This document shows, piece by piece, positions 33,733-41,382 of a stretch of DNA of 64,000 nt. How positions within the stretch are numbered: position 1 is the first letter of the stretch; every line of letters starts with the position of its first letter. Source of the DNA: SIG480 sp045546975 (lineage in GTDB: Bacteria; Bacillota; Clostridia; Oscillospirales; JAAYXM01); contig JAZQDV010000013.1 of NCBI GenBank assembly GCA_045546975.1, forward strand, positions 1 to 64,000, read 5' to 3'. A program made the translations under genes and the position numbers. The notes below the pieces were generated by a model. The model searched no databases. It saw only the letters and a list, made by a program, of their open reading frames with translations, and had not been told where the DNA came from.

Positions 33733-33757
33733 CATTCTTATAAAGTTTTGCTAGAAT
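33729..33757 (+). promoter_or_regulatory. Promoter of tRNA-Ser
   Basis: TTGACA (33729-33734), 17-bp spacer, TAGAAT (33752-33757). A hairpin ACACGGAC/GTCCGTGT (33761-33780) lies between it and the tRNA; it may end the YerB transcript or fold in the tRNA leader. Confidence 0.8.
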
Positions 33758-33785
33758 GATACACGGACTTTCGTCCGTGTTATAT

Positions 33786-33874
33786 GGAGGGATATCGAAG
33801 TGGTCATAACGAGGCGGTCTTGAAAACCGTTTGTCCGAAAGGGCGCGTGGGTTCGAATCCCACTCCCTCCGCCA
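33786..33874 (+). tRNA. tRNA-Ser (anticodon UGA)
   Basis: Acceptor GGAGGGA pairs with TCCCTCC, anticodon loop CTTGAAA with TGA at 33821-33823, a long variable arm (GTCCGAAAGGGC region), T-arm GTGGGTTCGAATCCCAC, discriminator G and encoded CCA (33872-33874). The long variable arm confirms the serine class. Confidence 0.96.
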
Positions 33875-34058
33875 CAGAAAGAACCGTACCAGCCGTAGGT
33901 TGGTGCGGTTTTTTGTATGCGCCTGAGGGCGTGAGGGTTCGAACAGGACGGCGGCTCGCAAGCCGCAAAAAGGGTGCCGGTGGCACGCTTTTTAGTCCGC
34001 GGGTAGAATCCCACTCCCTCCGCCACAGAAAGAACCGTACCAGCCGTAGGTTGGTGCG
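33855..34058 (+). repeat. 53-bp direct repeat: tRNA-Ser 3' end plus terminator, duplicated
   Basis: The 53 bp from the T-loop of tRNA-Ser through CCA and into its terminator (33855-33907) recurs identically at 34006-34058, period 151 bp. The interval is not a tRNA. It carries a stray T-arm-like GAGGGTTCGAAC, a hairpin GCGGCT/AAGCCGC and an imperfect palindrome of AAAAAGGGTGCC with GGCACGCTTTTT. The second copy lacks a matching 5' acceptor strand and its T-stem is broken, so it cannot be a functional tRNA. A tRNA duplication that decayed, or an integration/excision scar, would both explain it; no integrase is nearby. Confidence 0.8.
33883..33914 (+). terminator. Terminator of tRNA-Ser
   Basis: 12-bp stem ACCGTACCAGCC/GGTTGGTGCGGT (two G-U pairs, loop GTA), then T6. 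A nearly complete second copy with T8 ends the repeat at 34034-34066. Confidence 0.85.
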
Positions 34059-34102
34059 TTTTTTTTGTTAACTTCTCTAAAATTGTCTATTCCAGATTAA
34101 AC

Positions 34103-34131
34103 AAAAAAGAACTCGGAAAAATTCCGAGTTC
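34103..34131 (-). terminator. Terminator of nagB
   Basis: 10-bp stem GAACTCGGAA/TTCCGAGTTC (34109-34118, 34122-34131), followed on the minus strand by T6. Confidence 0.88.
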
Positions 34132-34150
34132 CTTTTGTTTTCTTTTTTTC

Positions 34151-34936
34151 TTACTTCTCGTTTTTGTAGATTTCCTTGAAATACTTGTAGGTGTCGACCT
34201 TGAGTTCGCCGCAAGCTGCCTCGTCACATGCGATGATGCCGTTTTTGTGCATCTGGAGTGCGCTGATTGTCCAAGCGTGGTCAACGCCACCCTCTACGCA
34301 ATGACGGAGAGCACGTGCCTTGTTGTGGCCGTTGATGACAAGGAGAACTTCCTTTGAATCACAAACTGTGCCAACACCAACTGAAAGAGCAGTCTTCGGA
34401 ACCTTTTCAGGGTCGTTTCCGAAGAAGCGTGAGTTAACGATGAGTGTATCCTCTGTAAGAGCACGAACACCTGTGCGTGATGTGAGTGATGTGAACGGCT
34501 CGTTGAATGCGATATGACCGTCAACACCGCTACCGCCGAGGAAAAGGTCAATGCCGCCGTAGGACGCAATCTTGTCCTCATAGCGCTGGCACTCTGCCTC
34601 GAGATCTTCTGCCATACCGTTTAAGATATTGACGTTCTCTGCAGGAATGTCGATATGGTTGAAGAAATTATCATGCATGAAGTACCAATAGCTCTGGTCA
34701 TGCTCACGCGGGAGACCGACGTATTCGTCCATATTGAAGGTTACAACATTCTTGAAGGTAACCTTGCCTGCCTTGTTCATCTCGATAAGGCGCTTGTAAA
34801 CGCCGAGCGGAGATGAACCTGTGGGAAGGCCGAGGATAAACGGACGGTTTTCCTTATGGTTGTTGATAGCATTTGCGATATGGTTTGCTGCCCATTCGCA
34901 CATTGCAGCATAATCGTTTTTGATAATGAGTTTCAT
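34151..34936 (-). CDS. nagB: Glucosamine-6-phosphate deaminase
   Basis: Converts glucosamine 6-phosphate to fructose 6-phosphate and ammonia in amino-sugar catabolism. 261 residues with GLPTGSSPLGVYKRL, the catalytic Asp in FNMDEYVGL, and the Asp-His-Glu cluster in GVDGHIAFNEP. SRFFGNDPEKVPKTALSVGVGT is also typical. GGAGTG precedes the ATG. No nagA or NagR gene is adjacent; amino-sugar use fits the glycan locus at 58-64 kb only loosely. Confidence 0.97.
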   Translation of the reverse strand: MKLIIKNDYAAMCEWAANHIANAINNHKENRPFILGLPTGSSPLGVYKRLIEMNKAGKVTFKNVVTFNMDEYVGLPREHDQSYWYFMHDNFFNHIDIPAENVNILNGMAEDLEAECQRYEDKIASYGGIDLFLGGSGVDGHIAFNEPFTSLTSRTGVRALTEDTLIVNSRFFGNDPEKVPKTALSVGVGTVCDSKEVLLVINGHNKARALRHCVEGGVDHAWTISALQMHKNGIIACDEAACGELKVDTYKYFKEIYKNEK

Positions 34937-35015
34937 CTGAAATCACACTCCAAAAAATAAATTTTCTTATATTTTACTCTCCTGTTTTTGATTTGTCCAC
35001 CACTTTTTCTTTACA

Positions 35016-35044
35016 TTGACAAAACGCCGCTTCTCTCTTATAAT
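35016..35044 (+). promoter_or_regulatory. Consensus promoter of the alpha/beta hydrolase gene
   Basis: Perfect TTGACA (35016-35021), 17-bp spacer, perfect TATAAT (35039-35044). It rules out an in-frame start inside this region. Confidence 0.9.
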
Positions 35045-35069
35045 AAAATCTGCAAAGGATGTGACTTTT

Positions 35070-35783
35070 ATGAGATTTAATTTGCTGGACTACGAGGTTT
35101 CCGAATTTGAGTTTGAAGGGCGAAAAATAAAGCTCATCTGCCCTGAAAAACCCGTCGGCAAGCTCGCTTTCAAGATGGAATACTGGGGCGCTTTCCCCGA
35201 TGCTGAAGCAAACCTTATTGACCGTGGATATCACCTTGTACATATGGCAAACGAGGGCTCGCGCTTCCTCGACCGCAAGGATTTTGACGTAAAGGCGCGA
35301 CTTGTAAAGTTTCTCTCCGAAAAATATAATCTTGACGGAAAGTGTGTTCCTGTCGGTATGAGCCTCGGCGGCGCGCAGGCAATTTTATTTGCAAGCTTCT
35401 ATCCCGAGCTTGTCTCCTGTATGTTCCTCGATGCTCCCGTTATTGATTATTCCTCAATGCGCTATATAACAAAGGACAATTCTGTCTGGGAAAACGAGGT
35501 TCTCAAAACCTACCCGAAGCTTCGTCGCTATCAGGCACCCGGCTTTGAGGAAAACCCCGTGAACAGGCTCAAAATCGTTGTGGATAACAAAATCCCGATT
35601 TTTATGTCCTATGGACTTGAGGACGCAACCGTTCCGTACGACTTCAACGGCGCACTTTTAGAGGACGCGTATGACGGCACAGACCTTCTCACGGTATACC
35701 CCATCCCCTGCCGCGGCCACCATCCTCACGGTCTTTTATATGACAGCGCAGAGATAGTTGATTTTATAATCGCAAACAGCTAA
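35070..35783 (+). CDS. Alpha/beta hydrolase of unknown substrate
   Basis: A 237-residue cytosolic hydrolase. The nucleophile elbow is GMSLGG (VPVGMSLGGAQAILFASFYPE), the acid is probably the Asp in GLEDATVPYDF, and the base the His in CRGHHPHGLL. It resembles prolyl-oligopeptidase/esterase-like small hydrolases, but no feature fixes the substrate. The start at 35070 follows AAAGGA and lies downstream of a consensus promoter. Monocistronic. Confidence 0.85.
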   Translation: MRFNLLDYEVSEFEFEGRKIKLICPEKPVGKLAFKMEYWGAFPDAEANLIDRGYHLVHMANEGSRFLDRKDFDVKARLVKFLSEKYNLDGKCVPVGMSLGGAQAILFASFYPELVSCMFLDAPVIDYSSMRYITKDNSVWENEVLKTYPKLRRYQAPGFEENPVNRLKIVVDNKIPIFMSYGLEDATVPYDFNGALLEDAYDGTDLLTVYPIPCRGHHPHGLLYDSAEIVDFIIANS

Positions 35784-35786
35784 AAA

Positions 35787-35824
35787 ATGCTCCCTTTGGA
35801 ACAACATCCAAAGGGAGCATTTTG
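35787..35824. terminator. Bidirectional terminator after the hydrolase gene
   Basis: Perfect 14-bp stem (35787-35800, 35807-35820, core GCTCCCTTTGGA), with ATTTTG to the right and, on the minus strand, ATTTTTTAG. Confidence 0.88.
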
Positions 35825-35825
35825 C

Positions 35826-35874
35826 ACCTCATCCGTCACTTGTGACACCTTCTCCTCAAGGAGAAGGCTTTTTT
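35826..35874. repeat. Palindromic repeat unit with two hairpins
   Basis: After CACCTCATCC come GTCAC-TT-GTGAC (35835-35846) and CCTTCTCC-TCAA-GGAGAAGG (35848-35867), then CT6. From memory, this composite (CCTCATCCGTCA... followed by a CCTTC/GAAGG hairpin) is a common dispersed palindrome in clostridial genomes. Here the second hairpin also works as a terminator reaching the end of the convergent methyltransferase gene. Confidence 0.55.
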
Positions 35875-36700
35875 ATTTGCACAGCTCAAAGAACGCGACG
35901 GCGCTTGCCGCGGCGACGTTTAATGAATCCACACCGTGGTACATCGGGATTTTTACGGTGTAGTCACACTCGTTTATCGTTTCAACGGGAAGTCCGTCCC
36001 CCTCGGTGCCGAGAATTATTGCGAGTTTTTCTTCACTCTTCAGTCTCTCGTCCGTTATATCGACCGTATCCTCACAGAGCGCCATTGCAACGGTCTTGAA
36101 ACCGCGCGCGCGAAGATATGAAAGCGCGCCATCTCTCCACTCCGTTTCCTCTTCACCGCCGAGAAATGTCCACGGTATCTGAAAAACCGTTCCCATACTT
36201 ACTCTCGCTGAGCGGCGGTAAAGCGGGTTTGAGCAGCCGGGTGTAAGAAGAATCCCGTCTATGCCAAGGGCCGCCGCCGAGCGGATAATCGCACCGAGGT
36301 TTGTCGGGTTCTGAACCTCTTCAAGTATAACAAGTCGCCGCGCACCGTCGCAAACCTCGGAAACCGTAGGTAGCGGCGGTCTTTTCATTGCGCATAGCAT
36401 TCCGCGCGTAAGCTTATAGCCTGTAAGCTGAGTAAGCACAGAAAACTCTGCCGTGTAGACGGGGATGTCTCCGCACCGCGCAATTACATCACGAGCTTCG
36501 CCGCGTATATGGTCCTTTTCCGCAAGAAACGAGACAGGCACGCACCCCGCATCAAGTGCGCGCTCAATTACCTTTGGACTCTCCGCAATGAAAAGACCGC
36601 GCTTTGGCTCGAAGCGGTTTAGCAGCTGCGCCTCGGTGAGCCGTGCATACACATCAAGCTCACTCGCGTGAAAATCATCTATCTCAATTATCTTTCCCAT
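35873..36700 (-). CDS. TrmH/SpoU-family RNA 2'-O-methyltransferase
   Basis: A 275-residue SPOUT methyltransferase for ribose of rRNA or tRNA. An N-terminal substrate-binding part (1-105, FIAESPKVIERALDAG) is followed by the trefoil-knot motifs VQNPTNLGAIIRSAAALG, AIILGTEGDGLP and IPMYHGVDSLNVAAASAVAF. The target nucleotide cannot be named. GAGGAGAAGG precedes the ATG. It converges with the hydrolase gene. Confidence 0.93.
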   Translation of the reverse strand: MGKIIEIDDFHASELDVYARLTEAQLLNRFEPKRGLFIAESPKVIERALDAGCVPVSFLAEKDHIRGEARDVIARCGDIPVYTAEFSVLTQLTGYKLTRGMLCAMKRPPLPTVSEVCDGARRLVILEEVQNPTNLGAIIRSAAALGIDGILLTPGCSNPLYRRSARVSMGTVFQIPWTFLGGEEETEWRDGALSYLRARGFKTVAMALCEDTVDITDERLKSEEKLAIILGTEGDGLPVETINECDYTVKIPMYHGVDSLNVAAASAVAFFELCK

Positions 36701-36762
36701 AACCTTCTCCTCTTTTTACCTATATATAATTATATCCCTTATGTCAAACACCTTGAAATTTT

Positions 36763-36837
36763 AATCGAAGGGTGTCGATATTTTTTCCAAATTTTTCCAA
36801 TTATGCTATTGAATTTATTGGAAAAATATGGTAAATT
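36763..36837 (+). promoter_or_regulatory. Upstream region of spo0A: promoter and 0A-box-like sites
   Basis: Candidate promoter TTGAAT (36809-36814), 17 bp, TAAATT (36832-36837) with TGG upstream. Two sites resembling the Spo0A box TGTCGAA lie 10 bp apart on the same face: AATCGAA (36763-36769) and TGTCGAT (36773-36779). They would allow autoregulation, but both are imperfect. Confidence 0.4.
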
Positions 36838-36870
36838 ATATCTATAAAACAAAAGGTGGAGGAAATAAAA

Positions 36871-37653
36871 ATGGGAAATACAATAAAAGTACTTATTGCA
36901 GAGGAAAATAAAGAATTCAGAGCTCTTCTCTCGACCGCCGTCGAATCGGAGAACGGCTTTGAGGTCGCAGGAGAATGCTCTGACGGTGGCGAGGTGCTGA
37001 GGATTTTAGAGATGACGGTACCCGATGTCGTTGTGCTGAGCAGCTTACTCCCCACCCTCGACGGTCTGGGAGTATGCAAGGCGATACGCGCAGCAAAGCT
37101 TTCTAAGAAGCCTGTTATTTTTATGACCTCTGTTTCGTCAAACGAAGCTCTTGCCGAGGCTTCCGCAAAGCTCGGCGTCACATACTTTATGGCAAAGCCC
37201 TTCTCCCCCGACACTCTTATTGAGAGAATCAAAATGTTTGTCGGCGACGGCGGAATTTCAAGACGCGCAGACCTTCCTGCCGCATCACAGGAGAGCATTG
37301 AACTGCTCGTCACCTCTATCATTCACGAAATCGGTGTACCTGCACATATCAAAGGATATCATTATCTCCGCGAGGCAATAATTCTTGCGGTGAAGGATAT
37401 AGAAATCATAAACGCAATAACAAAAATTCTCTATCCGACAGTTGCGAGAAAGTTCTCCACCACGCCGTCAAGAGTCGAAAGAGCTATCCGCCACGCAATC
37501 GAAACGGCGTGGAATCGCGGCGACCTTGACACACTCAACAAATTTTTCGGATACACTGTCTCAAACACAAAAGGAAAGCCGACTAATTCAGAATTTATTG
37601 CGATGATTGCGGACAAGCTCCATCTTGAACTGAAACAGCAGGTGCTGGTTTAA
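36871..37653 (+). CDS. spo0A: Spo0A-like sporulation regulator with a degenerate receiver domain
   Basis: 260 residues. The C-terminal half is a clear Spo0A DNA-binding domain: SIIHEIGVPAHIKGYHYLREAI, TTPSRVERAIRHAIETAW, FGYTVSNTKGKPTNSEFIAM. The N-terminal receiver keeps the fold, Thr86 and Lys109 (YFMAKPF). Its acidic pair is Glu11-Glu12 instead of Asp-Asp, and the phosphoacceptor position is Ser57 (VVVLSSLLPTLDG) where family members have Asp (VLDIIMP). Phosphorelay activation is therefore doubtful. GGAGG lies before the ATG at 36871; the in-frame GTG at 36856 is part of the ribosome site. Monocistronic. Confidence 0.93.
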   Translation: MGNTIKVLIAEENKEFRALLSTAVESENGFEVAGECSDGGEVLRILEMTVPDVVVLSSLLPTLDGLGVCKAIRAAKLSKKPVIFMTSVSSNEALAEASAKLGVTYFMAKPFSPDTLIERIKMFVGDGGISRRADLPAASQESIELLVTSIIHEIGVPAHIKGYHYLREAIILAVKDIEIINAITKILYPTVARKFSTTPSRVERAIRHAIETAWNRGDLDTLNKFFGYTVSNTKGKPTNSEFIAMIADKLHLELKQQVLV

Positions 37654-37655
37654 TA

Positions 37656-37695
37656 AATAGCAGAAGCGGCGATGTACATCGCCGCTTCTGCTATT
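37656..37695. terminator. 40-bp perfect palindrome between spo0A and the Fe-ADH gene
   Basis: Two 20-base arms (37656-37675, 37676-37695; core GCAGAAGCGGCGATG) form a bidirectional terminator shared by convergent genes. The stop codon of the ADH gene lies inside the right arm. Confidence 0.8.
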
Positions 37696-38791
37696 CCTTT
37701 ATGAACTTTTTTAAGATATCGTATGCATCGTCAGGCGTCGGAACGAAAATTCCGCGAGGAGTGCTTCCTCCTCCGACTCCGATTCGGGCATATTTCATAG
37801 CGTCCTCCCGCTCGAATCTCTTCTCACACGGAACTGCACGACGGATAAGAGCTTCAAACTCCTCAAACGTCTTCACTCCGCAGAGACGAAGAACACGGTT
37901 TGCACGGGCCTCGTCAACCCTTGCGCTGTACTCGACAAAGGAAGGCAGGAAGTACGCATTTGCCTCACCGTGACAGATGCCCTCAAAGTATGTAAGCGGA
38001 TATCCGAAGGTATGAACAAAGCACGTGCCCGTAACCGATATTACCATTCCTGCGAGCATTGACCCGACAAGAAGCTTTTCGCGGAGGGAATAGTCAAGAC
38101 GTCCGTCAGCAAGTTCGCGAAGACCGCGACCCATATAAAACATTGCCTTTTCCGCAAGAGCATCAGAGACTGAGGTTGCGCTCTTTGAAAGGTAGCCCTC
38201 GACCGCGTGGGAGAGCGCATCTACCGCGGTAGCATTTGTGACACTCTGCGGAAGAGTTATTGTATACTCCGCATCAAGAAGTGCCACCTTCGGAAAGAGC
38301 TTTGGGCTCTTGAGCGTCCTTTTGTTCTGGATTTTATGATAGGTTAAAACGGAATACTGTGTAACCTCGCTACCCGTTCCTGCAGTTGTCGGTATTGCGA
38401 CAATCGGAAGCGGGTCGTTTTTGCACTCACCGTCGTATAGCGTGTCGGGGGTGAGGTGGGCATTTGTTGCAAAATATGCCGCTGCCTTTGCCGCGTCAAG
38501 CGGACTTCCGCCTCCTACACCTATTATGAAATCAGCACGGAACTCTCGCGCCTCATTCGCTGCAGCGTAGCAGGTTTCGACTGTCGGGTTCTGCTCAACC
38601 TTGTCAAAAACTGCCATCGCGATATTTGATTTTGCAAGAGAGGTTCGGATGTCGTCAAGCGCGCCGGAGAGTCGTGCGGACTTTCCGCCGCAAACTACAA
38701 AGCACCTTTTACCGTGAACGGAAAAGTCGTATTCACCGACAACTCCACGACCTTCGATTACGTTTACAGGGTTAAAAAAGAGGTTTTTCAT
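37691..38791 (-). CDS. Iron-containing alcohol dehydrogenase family protein
   Basis: A 366-residue NAD(P)-dependent, Fe- or Zn-binding dehydrogenase. It has the nucleotide motif GVGGGSPLDAAKA, PTTAGTGSEVTQYSVLT, and metal ligands in the family positions TAVDALSHAVEGYLS (Asp, His) and GICHGEANAYFLPSF (His). Substrate not determinable: the family covers butanol, glycerol, lactaldehyde and others. It stands alone, convergent with spo0A. Confidence 0.92.
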   Translation of the reverse strand: MKNLFFNPVNVIEGRGVVGEYDFSVHGKRCFVVCGGKSARLSGALDDIRTSLAKSNIAMAVFDKVEQNPTVETCYAAANEAREFRADFIIGVGGGSPLDAAKAAAYFATNAHLTPDTLYDGECKNDPLPIVAIPTTAGTGSEVTQYSVLTYHKIQNKRTLKSPKLFPKVALLDAEYTITLPQSVTNATAVDALSHAVEGYLSKSATSVSDALAEKAMFYMGRGLRELADGRLDYSLREKLLVGSMLAGMVISVTGTCFVHTFGYPLTYFEGICHGEANAYFLPSFVEYSARVDEARANRVLRLCGVKTFEEFEALIRRAVPCEKRFEREDAMKYARIGVGGGSTPRGIFVPTPDDAYDILKKFIKE

Positions 38792-38864
38792 ACAGTTTAC
38801 CGCCTTTTTCGTTTTTTTATATTATACAACAGAAAATAACGACTTGTAAATACACCACTTCTGT

Positions 38865-38893
38865 TTGCATTGGAAGTAAATTTGTGTTATGAT
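38865..38893 (+). promoter_or_regulatory. Promoter of the lipoprotein-SDR pair
   Basis: TTGCAT (38865-38870), 17-bp spacer, TATGAT (38888-38893) with TGT upstream (extended -10). Confidence 0.7.
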
Positions 38894-38923
38894 TTTAGTA
38901 TCTTTTTTAAGGAGCAGTTGTTT

Positions 38924-39415
38924 ATGAAAAAGCTTATTTCTATAATCTTGATTTCAGTCCTTGCCCTCGCGCTTCTCACCTCCTGCACAGGCGAAGTTAA
39001 GCGTGAGCTCAACTATGTTGATTTCTATTCGGATAACGGATACACACTCTCTTATCCCGATATATACACACCTACAACGCTCACCTCGAAAATCGATTTT
39101 GTTATTATTGATGATTTAAGCGGCTCATCCTTTACCGTGATGACCTCAAAGAAGGAAAAGGACCTTTCAAAATCAGGCTTTGAAAAGCGCCTGCGCGAGG
39201 AGGGTGTCACCACCAGCATCACATATTTTGAAGAGGAAGAAATCAATGATATTCCGTGCATTGTCATAGAATACACTTATGCGGGCAGCAAGGTTTCGGA
39301 AATAGTTTACAACGCAAGTGACAATATGTACACCGCGACCTTTACACAGCTTCCCGATACTGACGGCGATTTCGTATCGGATATGGAAACACTTCTAAGA
39401 AAGCTTGAGGTATAA
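38924..39415 (+). CDS. Hypothetical lipoprotein
   Basis: A 163-residue exported protein with signal peptide and lipobox (MKKLISIILISVLALALLTSC, LTSC). The mature part has the YTLSYPDIYTP and SGFEKRLREEG segments, similar in style to PsbP-like/DUF1795 small lipoproteins, but I do not assign a family. AAGGAG lies before the ATG at 38924, and the promoter rules out the longer frame at 38870. The SDR gene starts 3 bp after its stop, so the two are co-transcribed. Confidence 0.8.
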   Translation: MKKLISIILISVLALALLTSCTGEVKRELNYVDFYSDNGYTLSYPDIYTPTTLTSKIDFVIIDDLSGSSFTVMTSKKEKDLSKSGFEKRLREEGVTTSITYFEEEEINDIPCIVIEYTYAGSKVSEIVYNASDNMYTATFTQLPDTDGDFVSDMETLLRKLEV

Positions 39416-39418
39416 GCT

Positions 39419-40129
39419 ATGAAGGTTGTTGTTACGGGCGCATCACGCGGTATCGGCTTCGCTGTTGCGGAGAGCTTTGCGAGAGCAGGCTATGAGGTTT
39501 TTGCAACGTATAAAAACACCACCGACACTCTACCTGACCTTGCAGAAAGGCTCAGGGCTGACGGTTTTTCGCTCACCCCGGTATACTGCGATGTCGCAGA
39601 TTCGGAAAGCGTGAAGTCGCTTTTTGATACGGCAGGCGGTTGCGATATACTTATAAACAACGCAGGTATATGCCACTTTTCTCTCCTATCCTACACCACT
39701 GATGAGGATTGGGACACGGTTTGCAACACAAACCTCAAATCAGTATTTCTCGCCTCACGGGAAGCCTCGCGATATATGGTGGCAAAGCACTACGGAAGGA
39801 TTATAAACATCTCCTCGGTCTGGGGAATCTCGGGAGCCTCGTGCGAGGCGGTATACTCTGCAACAAAGGCAGGCGTAATCGGGTTTACAAAGGCTCTTGC
39901 CAAAGAGCTCGGACCGTCGCAAATTACGGTCAACTGCATCGCACCCGGAGTTATTGAAACGGATATGAACGCGCATCTCACAGATGAAGACATAAAAGCT
40001 CTTTGCGATGAGACACCGCTTGGAAGAATCGGAAAACCGTCCGAGGTTGCGGACGCGGCGCTGTACCTCGCAAAGGCTGATTTCGTTACGGGAGAGGTCC
40101 TCTCCGTCGGCGGCGGTTTTGGGTTATAA
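39419..40129 (+). CDS. Short-chain dehydrogenase/reductase (FabG-like)
   Basis: A 236-residue NAD(P)-dependent oxidoreductase. It has the Rossmann motif TGASRGIG, NNAG (LINNAGI), the catalytic Ser (NISSVWG) and Tyr-x-x-x-Lys (YSATK), and the C-terminal VNCIAPGVIETDM and GEVLSVGGGFGL typical of 3-oxoacyl-ACP reductases. No fatty-acid genes are adjacent, so the FabG role is only a possibility. It follows the lipoprotein gene by 3 bp. Confidence 0.92.
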   Translation: MKVVVTGASRGIGFAVAESFARAGYEVFATYKNTTDTLPDLAERLRADGFSLTPVYCDVADSESVKSLFDTAGGCDILINNAGICHFSLLSYTTDEDWDTVCNTNLKSVFLASREASRYMVAKHYGRIINISSVWGISGASCEAVYSATKAGVIGFTKALAKELGPSQITVNCIAPGVIETDMNAHLTDEDIKALCDETPLGRIGKPSEVADAALYLAKADFVTGEVLSVGGGFGL

Positions 40130-40136
40130 ATGAAAC

Positions 40137-40173
40137 AAAAAGCGGTAATACCGATTGGTATTACCGCTTTTTT
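40137..40173. terminator. Bidirectional terminator between the SDR and ECF genes
   Basis: Perfect 16-bp stem AAAAAGCGGTAATACC/GGTATTACCGCTTTTT (40137-40152, 40157-40172), GATT loop. Convergent genes share it. Confidence 0.92.
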
Positions 40174-40174
40174 C

Positions 40175-40810
40175 TTATATTTTTATATATCCTTTTCTCT
40201 GTGCGGCGTCAATCGCCTTGCCGACTGCAGTGCAGATGATTACCGCGGCTACCGCCTCGATAATTCCGTTAAAACCGACAACTCCGAGGATGATTTTGAG
40301 AAGTGCGCCGTAGGTGGTGACACCGTATGCCCCTGCCATTGCATCGAATGCAAAGAGGTAAAGGCCGCCAAGGTAGAATATTGTGTTTGTCATCGATCCA
40401 ACAAACGCGGCAATTCCCATTGCTCCAACGCGTGACTTGTCGATTTTCGATACACCCTTATAGGTAAGTGCCGAGAACACACCACAGAGTATACGCGGAA
40501 GGAAAATTATCATAACGATGAGGAAAAGATTGTATATCCCAAATCCGCCCGTGCTCTTGCCGAGCATAAGCTGTGCGGTAATGTCAACAGGTGTCTGGAA
40601 GCATCTGATAAGGCTTGTGAGACCGAACACCGAGCCGAGAAGCGCACCGCCACGAACCCCGAGGGAGTAGCTGCCGATAATTACGGGCATGTGCGTTGTT
40701 GTTATCGAAACAACAAGCGGAATAAAGCCGAGGGGGGTAAGTCCCAGAATTGCTGTTATCGCAATGAACAGTGCGTACAGCACAAGCTTATATATATTGT
40801 TTTTTGCCAT
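40175..40810 (-). CDS. ECF transporter substrate-binding (S) component
   Basis: A 211-residue membrane protein with about six helices and the S-component pattern near the N-terminus (LYALFIAITAILGLTPLG, then a pore-loop-like GGALLGSVFGLTSL). It captures a vitamin or similar small molecule and works with a shared EcfA/EcfT energy unit, not in this window. No riboswitch lies upstream to reveal the substrate. GAGGTG precedes the ATG. It follows the DUF436 gene by 15 bp. Confidence 0.8.
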   Translation of the reverse strand: MAKNNIYKLVLYALFIAITAILGLTPLGFIPLVVSITTTHMPVIIGSYSLGVRGGALLGSVFGLTSLIRCFQTPVDITAQLMLGKSTGGFGIYNLFLIVMIIFLPRILCGVFSALTYKGVSKIDKSRVGAMGIAAFVGSMTNTIFYLGGLYLFAFDAMAGAYGVTTYGALLKIILGVVGFNGIIEAVAAVIICTAVGKAIDAAQRKGYIKI

Positions 40811-40825
40811 ATTTTACACCTCTTT

Positions 40826-41371
40826 TTATTTAAGGCTGTCATCGTAATGCGCACGCTCGCCGCCGATGAACTTTGCACGGCTTCTTGCGCATACGAGGTG
40901 TGCCTGCCCTATCTTTTTTGTAGCAATGCGGCAAGGTACAACAACGGGACGGACGTGCATACCTATAAGAGTATCTCCGATATCCATACCCGCATCTGCT
41001 ACAATGCTCTCAAGAGCAACGGGGTCACGCATTTGAGAATATGCCGCCGTTGCAAACGACCCTCCTGCCTTCGGCTGCGGAACTGCGTTGCAAACGTAAG
41101 CGCCAGGTACGGCTTCGCGCTCCACAATAACCGCGCGGTTTAAGTGCTCACAGCACTGTGCGGCGATATATATACCGTCCTTTGCAAACTCAGAAGCAAG
41201 AGAGGAATATATGACCTCCCCAAGCTCTTTTACACTCGCTGTTCCTATCTTCTCGCCGAGCACCTCACTCGTTGAGCAACCGATGGCAACGATGTTTCCG
41301 GGCTTCAACCCTGCTGCCTCTATAAGCTCACGCGCAGCAGACTTTAAGCTATTTTCTATTTCTGTATACAT
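40826..41371 (-). CDS. DUF436 (YwlG/TIGR01440) family protein
   Basis: A 181-residue conserved Firmicutes protein (GCSTSEVLGEKIGTASV, QCCEHLNRA, VIVEREAVPGAYVCNAVPQPKAGGSFATAAY, IGMHVRPVVVPCR). Function unknown. AAGGTG precedes the ATG. It sits between nfnB (11 bp) and the ECF S-component (15 bp), an apparent operon whose products have no obvious link. Confidence 0.9.
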   Translation of the reverse strand: MYTEIENSLKSAARELIEAAGLKPGNIVAIGCSTSEVLGEKIGTASVKELGEVIYSSLASEFAKDGIYIAAQCCEHLNRAVIVEREAVPGAYVCNAVPQPKAGGSFATAAYSQMRDPVALESIVADAGMDIGDTLIGMHVRPVVVPCRIATKKIGQAHLVCARSRAKFIGGERAHYDDSLK

Positions 41372-41382
41372 TTTGTATCACC

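Noticed and set aside
34006..34024. Second functional tRNA-Ser
   Set aside because: Only the 3' part is intact; the acceptor and T-stems cannot form.
37656..37695. Perfect 40-bp palindrome as a replication or attachment site
   Set aside because: Position between convergent stop codons makes a shared terminator the simple explanation.
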